From the NCBI GenBank assembly GCA_013368325.1, contig JAACJK010000166.1, forward strand, positions 310,001 to 374,000: DNA of 64,000 bases, given 5' to 3'. The stretch is from Ephemerocybe angulata. Lineage: Eukaryota > Basidiomycota > Agaricomycetes > Agaricales > Psathyrellaceae. The notes below the pieces were generated by a model that saw only the letters and a program-made list of their open reading frames with translations, was not told the DNA's origin and searched no databases. The translations under genes were made by a program, and so were the position numbers. Positions 24,346 to 35,089 of this stretch are shown here, one piece after another; within the stretch, counting starts at the first letter, position 1; every line of letters begins with the position of its first letter.

Positions 24346-25034
24346 TTAGAGGCACCTTCTAGGGTAAAATTCTCTCGATTTTTATACGTCTCCGCCCAGT
24401 TCTGTGGCATGATGAGTTTCCACCACTTCTCGGTCCACTTACCTGTGCAAGGGTAACGAGTATGGCCATTTACGTCCCTGAGAGGAGTTTCCATGTGGTT
24501 TAAAGACCATATACCACCCGATACACTACCAAAGGTCACTGCAGTATGGAGCCACAATGTGTGTGTTGACCAGCAGTCGAGGGGCGCAATGTTCGTGACG
24601 CGACGCGACGGGCGCTTATCCGTGATATATGTAACACAGCCACCTGATGCAAAAATGCCTGCTCATTGCCTAATCCTTACCGTTTCCTGACTAGATAGGT
24701 AGCTTCTAAGACCTCCAGAAGTCGCAAATAGTCTACTAGTGTATGTGTTTAACTTCCCAAGCCCCAATCTTTCCAGGCCCTTTCACAACTCAACCTCGTC
24801 AACGTGGCAAGCCACTGAGTCAGAAGCCCACAGTACGCAGTACATTGACACTTGACTGAATATTGACAACATGCATATACATTTAATACTACACTACACT
24901 CATATTCAGATCAATTACAGGGAGCTCCCGCCAGTTGTATCACTCCCCGTTCTGCCCTCCGTTTCCCCCACCTCCCCCTGCTTGCCCGACCGCCGACAAT
25001 CCCGCCCGCAACCCTATGACAGGGCTCCATATGC

Positions 25035-25140
25035 GGCAGGCCGCGCCCATCCAGGCGCGCGTTTCATCTTCATCGGCGCTGATGTGACCGTGACGGACCT
25101 TTTCGTCTATATCGAGTTGTACCGATCTTACCCGGACTCG
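25035..25140 (-). repeat. Right terminal inverted repeat of the MULE
   Basis: Reverse-complement match to the left end: GATGTGACCGTGACGGA and GTTGTACCGATC on the plus strand mirror the left-end blocks. Between the transposase start (24345) and this repeat, 24346-25034 holds the element's internal 5' non-coding region with no other gene seen. Confidence 0.75.
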
Positions 25141-25150
25141 AAGTGACTTG
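25141..25150. repeat. Right target-site duplication of the MULE
   Basis: AAGTGACTTG, a direct copy of 20108-20117, abutting the right inverted repeat. Confidence 0.75.
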
Positions 25151-25250
25151 CCCGTTGAATTCTCTTTTGACGACTTGGTTAAAACGCTTGTCCACCAATT
25201 AGTAACCTTACGAACCGGACTCACACCCCTCTGCTTCTTCCATCGCCGTT

Positions 25251-25821
25251 ATGCCTCTCTACACTGCGGACTCGTCAATAGACCATCTCTCCCTTCAGAC
25301 GGTCCCGGAGAAGTTCATCGTCTTCTACTCTTCGGTCGTCGACGGCCAGTTGTGGTGCCCTGTTGGTCATCTCGCTTATTACCCAAGATTGTCGCCCAGA
25401 CACTGAATGAATGAACCAACAGGACTGTAGGGATGTTGATCCATTGATCAAGGAGGTTTTCGAGCCAGAAGACGGACCGTCTGCCCTGATAGTTTACGTT
25501 GGCAATAGACAGCAGTGAGCACACAAAGATATCAGCAACTAGGACAACAGTTTCCAATCATACCCATGGGCACTTTCCCTCTGTGGACCTACAGGTGGAA
25601 AACGCCAGATAACATCTGGCGGCAGGAGCCTTGGAAGATCACCGGAGTGCCGTCTGTCGTCCGGCTTGAAGACGTGAGTGCTTCTGAACTTCTTCTCGGG
25701 GCGCTGCTAGTGTGATTGAGCACTAATGGTGGTTGCTTTCCGGGTTCAGGGAAAGCCCGGTGAGAGGTTGGTCGAGGACGACATCGCAACGCAACTCAAG
25801 GAGTTTGTCAAGAAGCAATAG
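25251..25821 (+). CDS. Thioredoxin-domain protein, TXNDC17 (TRP14)-like
   Basis: The start is ATG 25251 (MPLYTADSSIDHL). Introns are 25362-25422, splitting the active site between WCP and DC, and two more after the GNRQ segment and after VVRLED. The spliced protein is about 115 residues. It has the non-classical active site W-C-P-D-C of TXNDC17, preceded by KFIVFYSSVVDGQL and followed by IVYVGNRQQ, then WKITGVPSVVRLED with the cis-Pro of the thioredoxin fold, and an E-F-V-K-K-Q end. TXNDC17-type proteins are cytosolic disulfide reductases fed by thioredoxin reductase. The gene is convergent with MOCS1, with 24 bp between the stop codons. A transposon sits 100 bp upstream of its ATG, so its native promoter may be displaced. 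Confidence 0.85.
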
Positions 25822-25845
25822 GGTTGCTTTCATACATTTAGATAC

Positions 25846-28018
25846 CTAGGCACCCTTTCGGACAAAGTCTCCGCTCATACCTCCCGATTTCGCCACGACC
25901 TTGACATCCGTAATCTCCATCTCTCGGCCAGCAACTGCCTTCAGCATGTCCCACACGGTCAGTAGTCCAACGGATACGGCAGTCAGGGCCTCCATTTCAA
26001 CGCCCGTCTTCCCTTCACATGAGACAGTCGCATTGCATTGGATGAAATGTCGGATAATCTCGTCGCCGTTTCCACTGGGACGCTCTGATTTGCGGCAAGG
26101 CTTGAGTTCGACCCTAATGTTAGACAGCGATAAAGGATGGCAAAGCGGAATGAGGTTGGCCGTTTGCTTCGCTCCCATTATCGCAGCCAATTGGGCGATT
26201 GTCAAGGTATCGCCCTTCCGCCTCGATTTATTTGCCGCGCGCTGTTCTGAGGAGAGAGATTCCGCGTCTTGGGCTTCTTCAGCTGGATATGACTTGGTGA
26301 CGAGTTCGTAGGCAAGAGGGGTGATATAGATTCTCCCTGAGGCTGTTGCACTGCGCTTTGTGGGTTCCTTCTCACCGACATCGACCATGTTTGCCCGTCC
26401 AGATCCGTCGATATGGGTCAGCTTGGTGCTGTACCATCGAGCATGCATCGATTCCAGGTTCACCGGGTGTGACCAGTACGGCAGTCTCGAAGGTCGGAGG
26501 GGTTTCCTGCTCTTATAGGGACGGTCTGCCAGACGAAAGGAAGGAGATCGAAACCAATATTTGGTGAACAAGTAGGGTACACAGATAGAATGTCATCCAC
26601 CTATGAGTATCATGGGCCTATTGGTCTTCACATCGATGTCGTTCATGCCCGCGTGCTTCTCTTTCTTCCCTGACAATGCCTTTTGGATCGTTTGGAGAAT
26701 TTGGTCGTCGCTGGCGCCTTGCCGCATGATGTCCCGAAGCGAGATCTCGCTTGGGTCAAATAGGCAGACCTGTATATGAATATGGATAAGCAGAGGAAGA
26801 AGAACGCACAAAGTGGGCTCACTTTAATTTGGCCATCTGCAGTTAACCGAAGACGGTTGCAGCTGCTGCAGAAATGGTCAGACATGCTTGATATGAATCC
26901 GAAGGAGCCTCTGAAGCCAGGGATCTTCCATGTCCGTGCTGTTTCGTTAGGCTCGTCCAAGTCACGCGTCGCGCTTGGATACTCTGCCTGGATCCTTGAT
27001 AACAGGTCTGCAGATGGTACCATCTTCGCCTGGTCCCATTTATTGCCTGAGTTGGAAGCGCCCTGGGTTAAACGGGCCAAATACATCGAAGAAAGCGGGG
27101 CGAACCTGTAAAAGGCATGAACTCAACGAACCGAACAGAGAGAGGTTGGTCCTTGGTCAATTTTACGAAGTCGACGACTTCAGCATCATTGAGACCCTTC
27201 ACGACGACAACGTTGAGCTTTACAGAAGAGAGGCTCGAGCCCAAAGCAACATCTATTGCCTTCAGGACGGCTTCATGTCCTCTCCTTCTGGTGATAAGCT
27301 CAAACTTGAATGGGTCCAGGGTATCTAGACTTCGCGATGTTAGGTGCATGGTACTTACTTGTGGTGCGTGACATACCTCAAATTGAGATGAGAGAGCCCA
27401 TTTTCAATCATTTGCGGCAGGCGCCGGTGCAGCGCAAGACCATTGCTGGTCATCGCAATAGACTTGAGACCAATGGACTTCAACCCGTTCAATTCTTCTA
27501 CAGATTCAGTCAATTAGTGTTGATCATGAAGACGAAGTATCGAAGACTAACTTAGGAGGTCAATAATACCTTTCCTGACCGTCGGCTCTCCCCCAGTCAA
27601 GCGAATCTTATTGACACCATTTTTCACGAACAGTCTGGCAAGCCTCACAACTTCCTCGTTCGTCAATATCTTTCCTTCTGGAGAAAGTTCGATTCCTTCC
27701 TCAGGCATACAGTAGAAACCTGGTGACGGTGGAGTTAAGACGAAGGGACGTCGCAGAGTTGAACCCGGACTAACATCTCAAGTTGCACCTCTCCGTCAAG
27801 GATATCCGTAGATAGTCGTGTTTCCTGCCAAAGGTATCGACGAAGAAAGGATTGACCGAATCAGTTTCTGCTATCCTTCTCTGAAAAACAGTGTGAGTAA
27901 GTAGTAACGATGTACTGGAGAAAGCTCGCACCTTCGCTGCTGCAAGCGCAGCTGTTTGAGTAGAGTATGTGCGGCGATAGAGAGCTCTGGACACCGTCCC
28001 AATAGTCTTCGTGTTCAT
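25846..28018 (-). CDS. Molybdenum cofactor biosynthesis protein MOCS1-type (MoaA-MoaC)
   Basis: The start is ATG 28018 ([16 protein letters not shown]), an Arg-rich leader fitting mitochondrial import. The MoaA part has the radical-SAM cluster C-x3-C-x2-C (ERCNLRC spliced to FYCMPEEG), GGEPTVRKG, and the second Fe-S site [18 protein letters not shown]. It ends in PMILIGG followed directly by TGA at 26593-26595. The double Gly is the functional C-terminus of MoaA/MOCS1A. A 75-nt intron, 26526-26600, has its GT donor inside the first Gly codon; removing it skips the stop and fuses the protein in frame to the MoaC domain ([50 protein letters not shown]). The MoaC frame also has its own ATG at 26448. 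Together MoaA and MoaC make cPMP from GTP. Confidence 0.88.
26526..26600 (-). other. Candidate alternative intron joining MoaA to MoaC
   Basis: The donor GTGGATGACA (26600 downward) overlaps the Gly-Gly-stop codons; the acceptor is GGCAG at 26530-26526. Spliced product: ...[14 protein letters not shown].... Unspliced product: ...MILIGG-stop. Confidence 0.75.
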
Positions 28019-28322
28019 GGCGAGACAGCGGTATCAGATCGCAGGGTATAAGCTGAAGATTAGAGAAGGAGTTTGGGGCATGTTCTGTTCAGAGGGAGGC
28101 CTGACGCATTATGTATAGCTAAAGGGGATCCACAGCGTCTTTATCAAGCCCTAGATGTGCAGTTCAGCTTGCAGACCGTTGCCGACGCCACCGAGCAGAC
28201 CGGAATGCGTGACTGATTAAGACTGATGGTGCGTGACTGATTTGTCACGCCCTCGACGCGTAACCTGAAGATGGGTTTCTTGGACGCGTACTCAATTACT
28301 CTCCTACCACAATCTCGCCAAC
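28019..28322. promoter_or_regulatory. Divergent promoter region MOCS1/PUP3
   Basis: 304 bp between the two start codons. It contains a 12-bp direct repeat, GCGTGACTGATT, at 28207-28218 and 28231-28242. The repeat could be a transcription-factor site; no known proteasome element was recognised. Confidence 0.4.
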
Positions 28323-29162
28323 ATGGTGAGTATACCGCCGTTATGGCTTGAGCAATACTGACCTCTTCATAGTCGATAATGGATCAGAACGGTGGCTCCG
28401 TCATAGCCATGGTGGGCAAGGACTGCGTCGCGATTGCAGCTGATTTACGGTTGGGAAACCAGGCATTGGGCATTTCTGGGAACTTCCAGAGGGTGAGCAT
28501 GAATCAGACCTCAGTCCTTGGCGATATGCGAATTTGACAAAGCATAGGTTTTCCCTGTAACAGATCGTATCTTCATGGGTCTCCCAGGACTGGCAACAGA
28601 TGTCGCGACATTGTATGTCAATGCGCTTTCTTATCTGCTGTGGCGTCCGACCTGACTGCAATGCAGACACGAACGCTTCCGATACCGCGTAAACATGTAT
28701 ACCATCAAGGAAGGCCGAGAGATTGAGCCTGAAACGTTTGCCCACCTCGTCTCCTCAACACTCTACGAACACCGGTTCGGGCCCTACTTCATCGAGCCAG
28801 TGATGGCGGGAATCTCGAAGACGCCGACAGGGAAAATCAAGCCCTTCATCGCAGCGACCGATCTCATCGGCTGCTTGAACTTCGCGAAGGACTTCGTTGT
28901 GGCCGGCACGGCGAGCACGAAGCTATATGGTGTTGCGGAAGGACTGTGGGAGCCCGATCTGGAGCCGGAGGACCTCTTCGAAACGATCTCCCAGACGATG
29001 CTGAACGCCGTCGACCGAGATGCTTTCTCTGGCTGGGGTGCAGTTGTCCACATTATGTGAGTTCCTCTTGGCCATGCATGGAATGCACACCCTGATCCGG
29101 CTATTCCTTTTAGCACTGCAGACAAAGTGATCACGCGAACCCTGAAGGGACGTATGGATTAA
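28323..29162 (+). CDS. PUP3: 20S proteasome subunit beta-3 (Pup3)
   Basis: The preferred model begins with an exon made only of the start codon (28323-28325), then a 47-nt intron (28326-28372), then TCG-ATA-ATG, giving MSIMDQNGGSVIAMVGKD. An alternative start is ATG 28379. The protein follows yeast Pup3 closely: VAIAADLRLG, FMGLPGLATDV, FRYRVNMYTIKEGREIEPET, SSTLYEHRFGPYF, AATDLIGCLNFAKDFVVAGT, LEPEDLFETISQTMLNAVDR, DAFSGWGAVVHIM, ending TRTLKGRMD. Beta-3 is a non-catalytic subunit of the core particle and lacks the N-terminal catalytic Thr. It is divergent from MOCS1. Confidence 0.93.
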
Positions 29163-29359
29163 ACATGTTGTATATTACTCGTAATTTGTATTTTGGGTCT
29201 GCGAACTTCGTCGGTATCGAGTGTCGATGCGTGCCAAGGCTAATGATAACTCCGGACCCCGCTTACGTCATTAAGAGCAATTGAGGTGAGCTCGGGAGCT
29301 CCGATTGAACAAGAGCGCCGAAAGTTACTGGCTCTATCTCTTTTCTCGTCCCACCAACC

Positions 29360-30540
29360 ATGTTCACGTCTGCTGTCAGAAGGTTCGCAACGTCCCCGAC
29401 TGCCTTATCCTCTGCTGGGAAGAGGGGGATCTCTGTGCAGGTAAGATGACACGTATACCCCTGTTCAACGTCGCTAAACCGTCCTTCCTGCCAGTCTTTG
29501 CTGCACGGATCTCCAGAGGCCAAGAAGGAAGGAGATTTGGAGAGCGCACAGCACTCCAAGCTAGTTGGAAGAGGGAAGTACGTTCATGGATTCGAAAGTC
29601 AGTTACCTTTCCCATCCACTTGTCCCTCGACTGAGTGGCCCCTGTAGTACACCGCGTCAAGCCTGATCAGGTTGAGGAATACAAGGAGGCCGCGTGCGTA
29701 TATCAGCTTTGAGCAAGCTGCAGTCGACTGACCCCTTGCTATAGGAAGCGGTTCTATACAGGCATCAAGGATGACGCCGACTTGAAAGTGAAGCTCACCG
29801 GAAGCTGGGAGACAATAGTCGGACAGCAGGACACTTTCCTTCACATCTTGGAATACGAGAACTATGCTGGATATGACAAGACCACGAAGTTGATTAGGGA
29901 GTCGAAGGTGCGTCCCATACCTGTGTCTATTGACATTCCACCTAATATCGTCTTAGGAATATTCCGACGCGCACAAGGCACTGCTGCCATTTATCAACTC
30001 TCGGTCCAGTCAATTGAACCAAGAATTTGCGTTCTTCCCTACTGCACCCCCTCATACGGAAGGCGGCCTCTTCGAGCTGCGTTCGTATCAGTTAAAGCCA
30101 GGCACACTGTTGGAATGGGAAACGACTTGGTATGTACTCAATATCTGTACAACCCCAGGTGCATGGCTCACATCTATCGGCTGATAGGAGACGAGGTATT
30201 GAAGCTCGCCGCCAATTCGTCGCGCCAGTCGGAGCGTGGTTCTCTCAAGTTGGCCGACTTCATCAAACGCACCACCTCTGGCAGTATCCGTGAGTTTCTC
30301 GCCAGGTGCAATGGTGCTATCGCCAATATCATTCTGCTTTCCCCAGTGATTTACAGGCGCGGAAGGAGTTGCGTCAAAAGGCTTGGCAAATTGACGGCTG
30401 GGCCGAAACGGTCTCCAAGGTATGCCTTCATTCCGACGTGTTGACTGGGATACCTCTGACCGTCCTCATAGACTTCGAAGATGGCAGATAGCATGGATTC
30501 TTTCATCTTATCGCCCCTGGACTTCAGCCCTCTCAAGTAG
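29360..30540 (+). CDS. NipSnap family mitochondrial protein
   Basis: The start is ATG 29360. An Arg/Ser-rich N-terminus (MFTSAVRRFATSPTALSSAG) looks like a mitochondrial presequence. After several short introns, the protein contains HRVKPDQVEEYKEA, KLTGSWETIVGQQDTFLHIL, EYENYAGYDKTT, then the second ferredoxin-like unit GGLFELRSYQLKPGTLLEWE, HHLWQYP and ARKELRQKAWQIDGWAETV. Two repeats of this kind with the E-L-R-x-Y and W-x-Y motifs define NipSnap. The family is tied to mitochondria and, in animals, to mitophagy signalling; the biochemical function in fungi is unclear. It is tandem with and downstream of PUP3. Confidence 0.85.
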
Positions 30541-30804
30541 ACGCCTGTAATAATATACCAATATGGAATGCAAGCCGTGCTGGTGCGGATATTCCTGGTT
30601 CTTCCCGTACCTTTCCGAATGGACCTTTAGAGAAGGTCATCCTTCGGCTGTATCCTTCACTGACGGCATCCGATCAGCATCATTGGTCTCAGAGCTCACG
30701 TGCTCCACCTCCCTCTCTCTCTCTCTTCTAGCATCGGCATCCTTCGCCTCCAGACTTTTGTGCCCTTCGCCTCCATTGTCTCTACGCTCCTCACCAGCTC
30801 AATC

Positions 30805-33800
30805 ATGGAACAGCGCGAATCTGATGGCTCTGATGCCGAGCCGCAGCATGTATCGGATGATGTTCAATCAATGTCCAGGAAAAGGAGTAGTCGAGGTATG
30901 TCTTCCAGCGTCTGCCAGGTGTTTATGCTCACTTTCAGCAGCTTGCGACCAGTGTCGAAAGACGAAGAGTAAGTGCGAGAGGCCAACGGGCGATGGGAAA
31001 AAGTGTAAAAGTTGTGCTCTGGCTGGAACGCGTGAGTAGTCGTTCTGCCTCTCTCCAGTCTGAGTTTCACCGTCGATCCTCGGCCTTCAGCATGCACATT
31101 TCTGGGTAAGCATTTTCAGCTCGTGAAGTCCCCACGTATGTTCAAACACAACTTCAGGTCCAAGCTACAAGCGTGGCCCTCCCAAAGGTTATATCCATGC
31201 GATAGAGCAGAGATGGCATCAAGTGGAGTCACTGCTAGGAGCGATTCTCCAATGCTCAGATCCTGGTGTCAAAACCATTGTTTCGGACTTGAAGCAAGAC
31301 GACCTCGCACGGGAAATACTAGACCGAGTAGATATGGGGCCCTATGTCAGTGGTTGCTTCTCCCAGTGCTGCGGAGCATATTTACCTATTTCCCATTCGC
31401 TAGGGACCTTCCGGGAGGCGACTGCAGTCTGTGGGCTCAACGCGAGAGGACTTCTTTGCTTCTGTGTTGAAGAGTAACGAGATGTCGAATAGTCGCGATC
31501 CCTCCAGGGCTCTGCGACAGTCCCGTGTGTCGAGGGAGATTGTTTCATCTAGCCAAGGTACGTCATACCCTTGAAAGTGTATTGCATATCTGGGAACTAA
31601 TTGTTTGACGTGTTTAGACCATGGACTGTCTGTAGTTCCTACAAAGGAGTGGCAGGACAATCTCTCGCAACGCCTCATGTCGTTCTCATCGGCCTCTCAC
31701 GCTCCCCAACCCAGTTCTTCATCGTATGGAAACCTCGAGTTTGACTCACAGTACGGCCACGCTGCGCAAAAGCGAAGGCTGAATGCACAAGCCTCAAGCT
31801 CAACGAATGGACCTCCAGACTGGAGTAACATGTATACGATGGACCCCACGACTGGTGAGCGCCATTAGTCAGTACTTTCATTCCTGCAACTAACGAATGC
31901 CAGACGATGACGAAGATTTCCGGGAGGCAACGACCGAAATGGGACAGCTCTCGCTTGATGAGCATCAAGAGGTTCGATACCACGGGAAGTCCAGTGGTCT
32001 TCACCTCCTCGGCCGAAGTCAACGTCAGGATGATAGAATTGAAGGCGGTGTTTGGTAAGTCCAATCTTTGTCATATCATGCATGCAGATTCTAATTTCAG
32101 CGTTGAAGGCGATTACCCATGGCTCGTGTATGGCCGGCCTCAAAGTTTGGCTTGCCTTCCGCAGTACCAGACGACAGCCATGTTCATCTACCTCCTCGAG
32201 AAGAACAAGATGTTTTGATCGACATCTACTTTACTTACGTTCACCCTACATTTCCAATCATCTACAAGTCACGGTTTTTGTCAGAGTATAAAGAAAGGTA
32301 TGTTCTCTTCTTTCTCGATTGGGACCAAATGCTTAAGGCGATCATTTTGCAGAGGAGGCTCGTAAGTCGCATTCCATGGGATAAATATTCGCTAACCTTA
32401 ATCCATCCCAAGGACGGCCGGTTCACCTAGCGCATCGTCGACCTACTCGAGTTCAACCGCGACGCCGCGGCCCGAACCTACACAAGAAGTAACTCCGCTG
32501 CTGCTGTTGTCAATGTTTGCTGTCGCTGCGCGCTTTAAGGACGATGAGGAAGCCGACACTTCTAATGGTAAGATGTGGGAGGGTGGCGCTAGCTATTCCG
32601 AAGCCGCGAGGAAAATCCTGAGTAATATTACAGTCACCAGTCTATCTAGCATAGCGCCTAACCGCACATGACGTAGGCACGGTCAGGAACTCTAGACCCT
32701 CTGTAGTTCAGGCGATTATGCTCCTAGGATACGCGGAGTTTGGGATTGGGTCCATGGAACAGGGCTGGCTTTTGATTGGTACATTTAGCTCTCTTTCTTC
32801 ATCCTGTTACAAGCTGACTGACTTGCTAATAGGAATGGGCATCCGTATGGTCTGTTTTCTTCCTCCTGCCTACATCGACTATCACTGATTCTGACTAGGC
32901 ATATGACTTGGGTTTGAACTGCGATTCTTCGAAGTGGAAGATACACGATCGCGACCTTTTCTCGCCAGAGGAAAGTCAGACGAGACGGCAAATTTGGTGG
33001 GCGTGTTTTCTGGCCGATAAGTATGGTTCATTTTATATGGGTGAGTGCATAGCATCTTCCCGTCTTCCAGCACCCCTTATCCTGCCCAGGTCGTCCTATC
33101 ATGATTAAAGACGGAGATTATGACACGCCTTTGCCCGATATTGACCCTGTGCGTAACTCCTCGTTGTCTCTGAACTAATCCTTATATCTACCATAGGTCG
33201 AGGATAGGCAGCCTTGGCAGCCCTTACATGCAATTGACAACACGCCCTATCATCCGGTTCCAGGGCGTGTGATGAGCAGTTTCTGTGCCGCGTGCAGACT
33301 CTGTGAGTTTTTCGTGGCTCTGAGAGAGACGGTTCAAGACTCACCTCGTATCTTCGACCAAAGCGGTTATTATGGGCGCAATCATCGCGAAAGTATACCC
33401 TGTTCAACCTCCAGTCGGGGAATCACGACAAACCATAACTGGCGATCTTGAAAGCCGGCTGGATCAGTGGTATATCACACTTCCCGAACATCTAAGATAT
33501 GAGTCTGCTGGTCGACGAGCCACGCCACCTCCCCAAGTTCTCTTCTTGCACATCCGATATTGGGGTGCAGTTCTTCTTCTTCATCGAGCACTGTGGGTTT
33601 CCATGTCCCATCATTCCGGCGACAGCGCTAACCCCGTTCTTCAAATAGCATCCCCAATTGGAAACGGTACGTTGATCATGATCTGCACAGCGGTGCTTTG
33701 ATTCTGAAAGGTCTTCAGCATGGATGATGCGGTACGGAAATCCACCGTGGGTTATCGAGCCTTCGATCTGGCACGGGCAGCAGCTTCGCATATGAGTACA

Positions 33801-34726
33801 ATAGGTACAGACAATGCCTTGGACGACGATCATGTGCTGACCACCTTTTTAGTAACGGTTTATAGAGAGACTTTCTCTCTTCGACGCGCATCACCTTTCA
33901 TGACCTCTTATCTTTTGAGCGCAGGGTAAGCTCTTATAACCAGTGTTCGTGGAAGGCATGCTAAATCACCTAATAGAATTATGCATACCTTAACAAGTAA
34001 GTTATCATATCCTTCCGCCTTGTGAGTGGTGCACTAATGCGTAATTCAAGTGAATCTGCTCCCAGACAGCGTCGATGCATCTTTCGGGTTAAAACAATGC
34101 TTGGCAGCCCTGAAAGATATGGAGGTAAGTGCTGACCACGCCAGCATTTGTGTGCCTTCTGACGTTTCTTTTAGCTCGCATGGCCTAGTGCTGCACGAGC
34201 CTGGGAATTGCTAAATGGGGTCCACCTGGGCAACTCTGTGAGCTCCTCAAGTTATTGGGAGTACCCCCAGCAGGATCGTAGCAAGCGACAGGCACACGAT
34301 GCTTTCGAGGATGAGAAGAACTCGAACTATCTACAGGCAGAAAATTACCCCGCTCTTCACGATCAGCAAAACGGGATGAGTAGCGAGAATGGAGTGCAAG
34401 ACCTCAGCACTCGCATAATGGCCCACATGCTTGGTCTCGAGATGCCTGGCGTTGAACCATCGACGTCCTACTTCCCTGGTTATGAATGGTGGCCCCGTAC
34501 CAATCAAGGATACCCTCAGCCGCCGCCACAAGGTCCGGTCCATTCGGGACCCTATTCGAGTCAAGGGGATCATGACTCCATGCTGGGCCCCGTCGTAGAC
34601 CCTTCAACGATGGTATCCTCAGACTTGGATTGGATACAGACGACATCACCGACAGGCCAAAACCCAAACTCTATCAACAACCTCAATTTAAATTATCCTT
34701 ACGATTTTCAGCAGTATGGCCCGTAG
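30805..34726 (+). CDS. Zn2Cys6 fungal transcription factor with Fungal_trans domain
   Basis: The start is ATG 30805 (MEQRESDGSDAEPQH). The DNA-binding cluster near residues 30-65 reads AACDQCRKTKSKCER, then KKCKSCALAGT, and after an intron a Cys followed by TFL, giving the six cysteines of a Zn2Cys6 binuclear cluster. It is followed by KRGPPKGYIHAIEQR, a typical linker with a short coil. A long Ser-rich section comes next, then the middle homology region: DIYFTYVHPTFPIIYKSRFL, EVTPLLLLSMFAVAARF, LLGYAEFGIGSMEQGWLLIG, and a tiny exon giving MGIRM, joined to AYDLGLNCDSSKW and RRQIWWACFLADKYG. The C-terminus is Pro/Gly/Tyr-rich. It has about 15 exons. Target genes are unknown. The frame could be followed through the region around 32380-32600. 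Confidence 0.85.
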
Positions 34727-35089
34727 ATTTTTTTGCGAGGGCTTGTAGTTTTAGGTCTTCTTTCTTTCCCGTTTCTCCCATCTTTTGTATGTATGTGTTC
34801 AGGTGCTAAATGGCTTACTTACTCGGATGGAGTGCTCGCATCGTCGAGATTTTTGGAAACGTGCTCGAATCTCATTCCAGTCCCAGGGATATTATTCGGT
34901 GCCTTGCTATGTCTCGAACCTCGTTTAAGGAGGAAGGCGTGTAGTCACATGTGTGCGCTTGTGTTCGGGCATTCTCCTGCGAAAGTTGATTACCTAAGGG
35001 TAATTGATCAGTGTAATTTTGGACCCACAACTTGGTTCCTTCACCCATCTGGATCGCACTGTGGAGGCGCAGTCCCGCCGCTTACAGAA
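34727..35089. other. Intergenic spacer
   Basis: 3' region of the zinc-cluster gene and 5' region of the forkhead gene. No separate gene is supported. Confidence 0.5.

Larger units (their letters stand above)
20118..25140 (-). mobile_element. Mutator-like DNA transposon (MULE), structurally complete
   Basis: About 5.0 kb. It is bounded by a 10-bp direct repeat, AAGTGACTTG, at 20108-20117 and 25141-25150. Terminal inverted repeats follow: the left end contains GATCGGTACAACCCGAT and TCCGTCACGGTCACATCAGC, and the reverse complement of the right end contains GATCGGTACAACTCGAT and the same 20-mer. Similarity continues inward with GCGCGCCTGG and ATGGGCGCGGC. Between the ends lies one intact multi-exon transposase gene on the minus strand (20904-24345). 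Everything expected of an autonomous element is present: transposase, TIRs and TSD. It inserted between the secreted Thr-rich protein gene and about 100 bp upstream of a thioredoxin-like gene. Confidence 0.8.
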
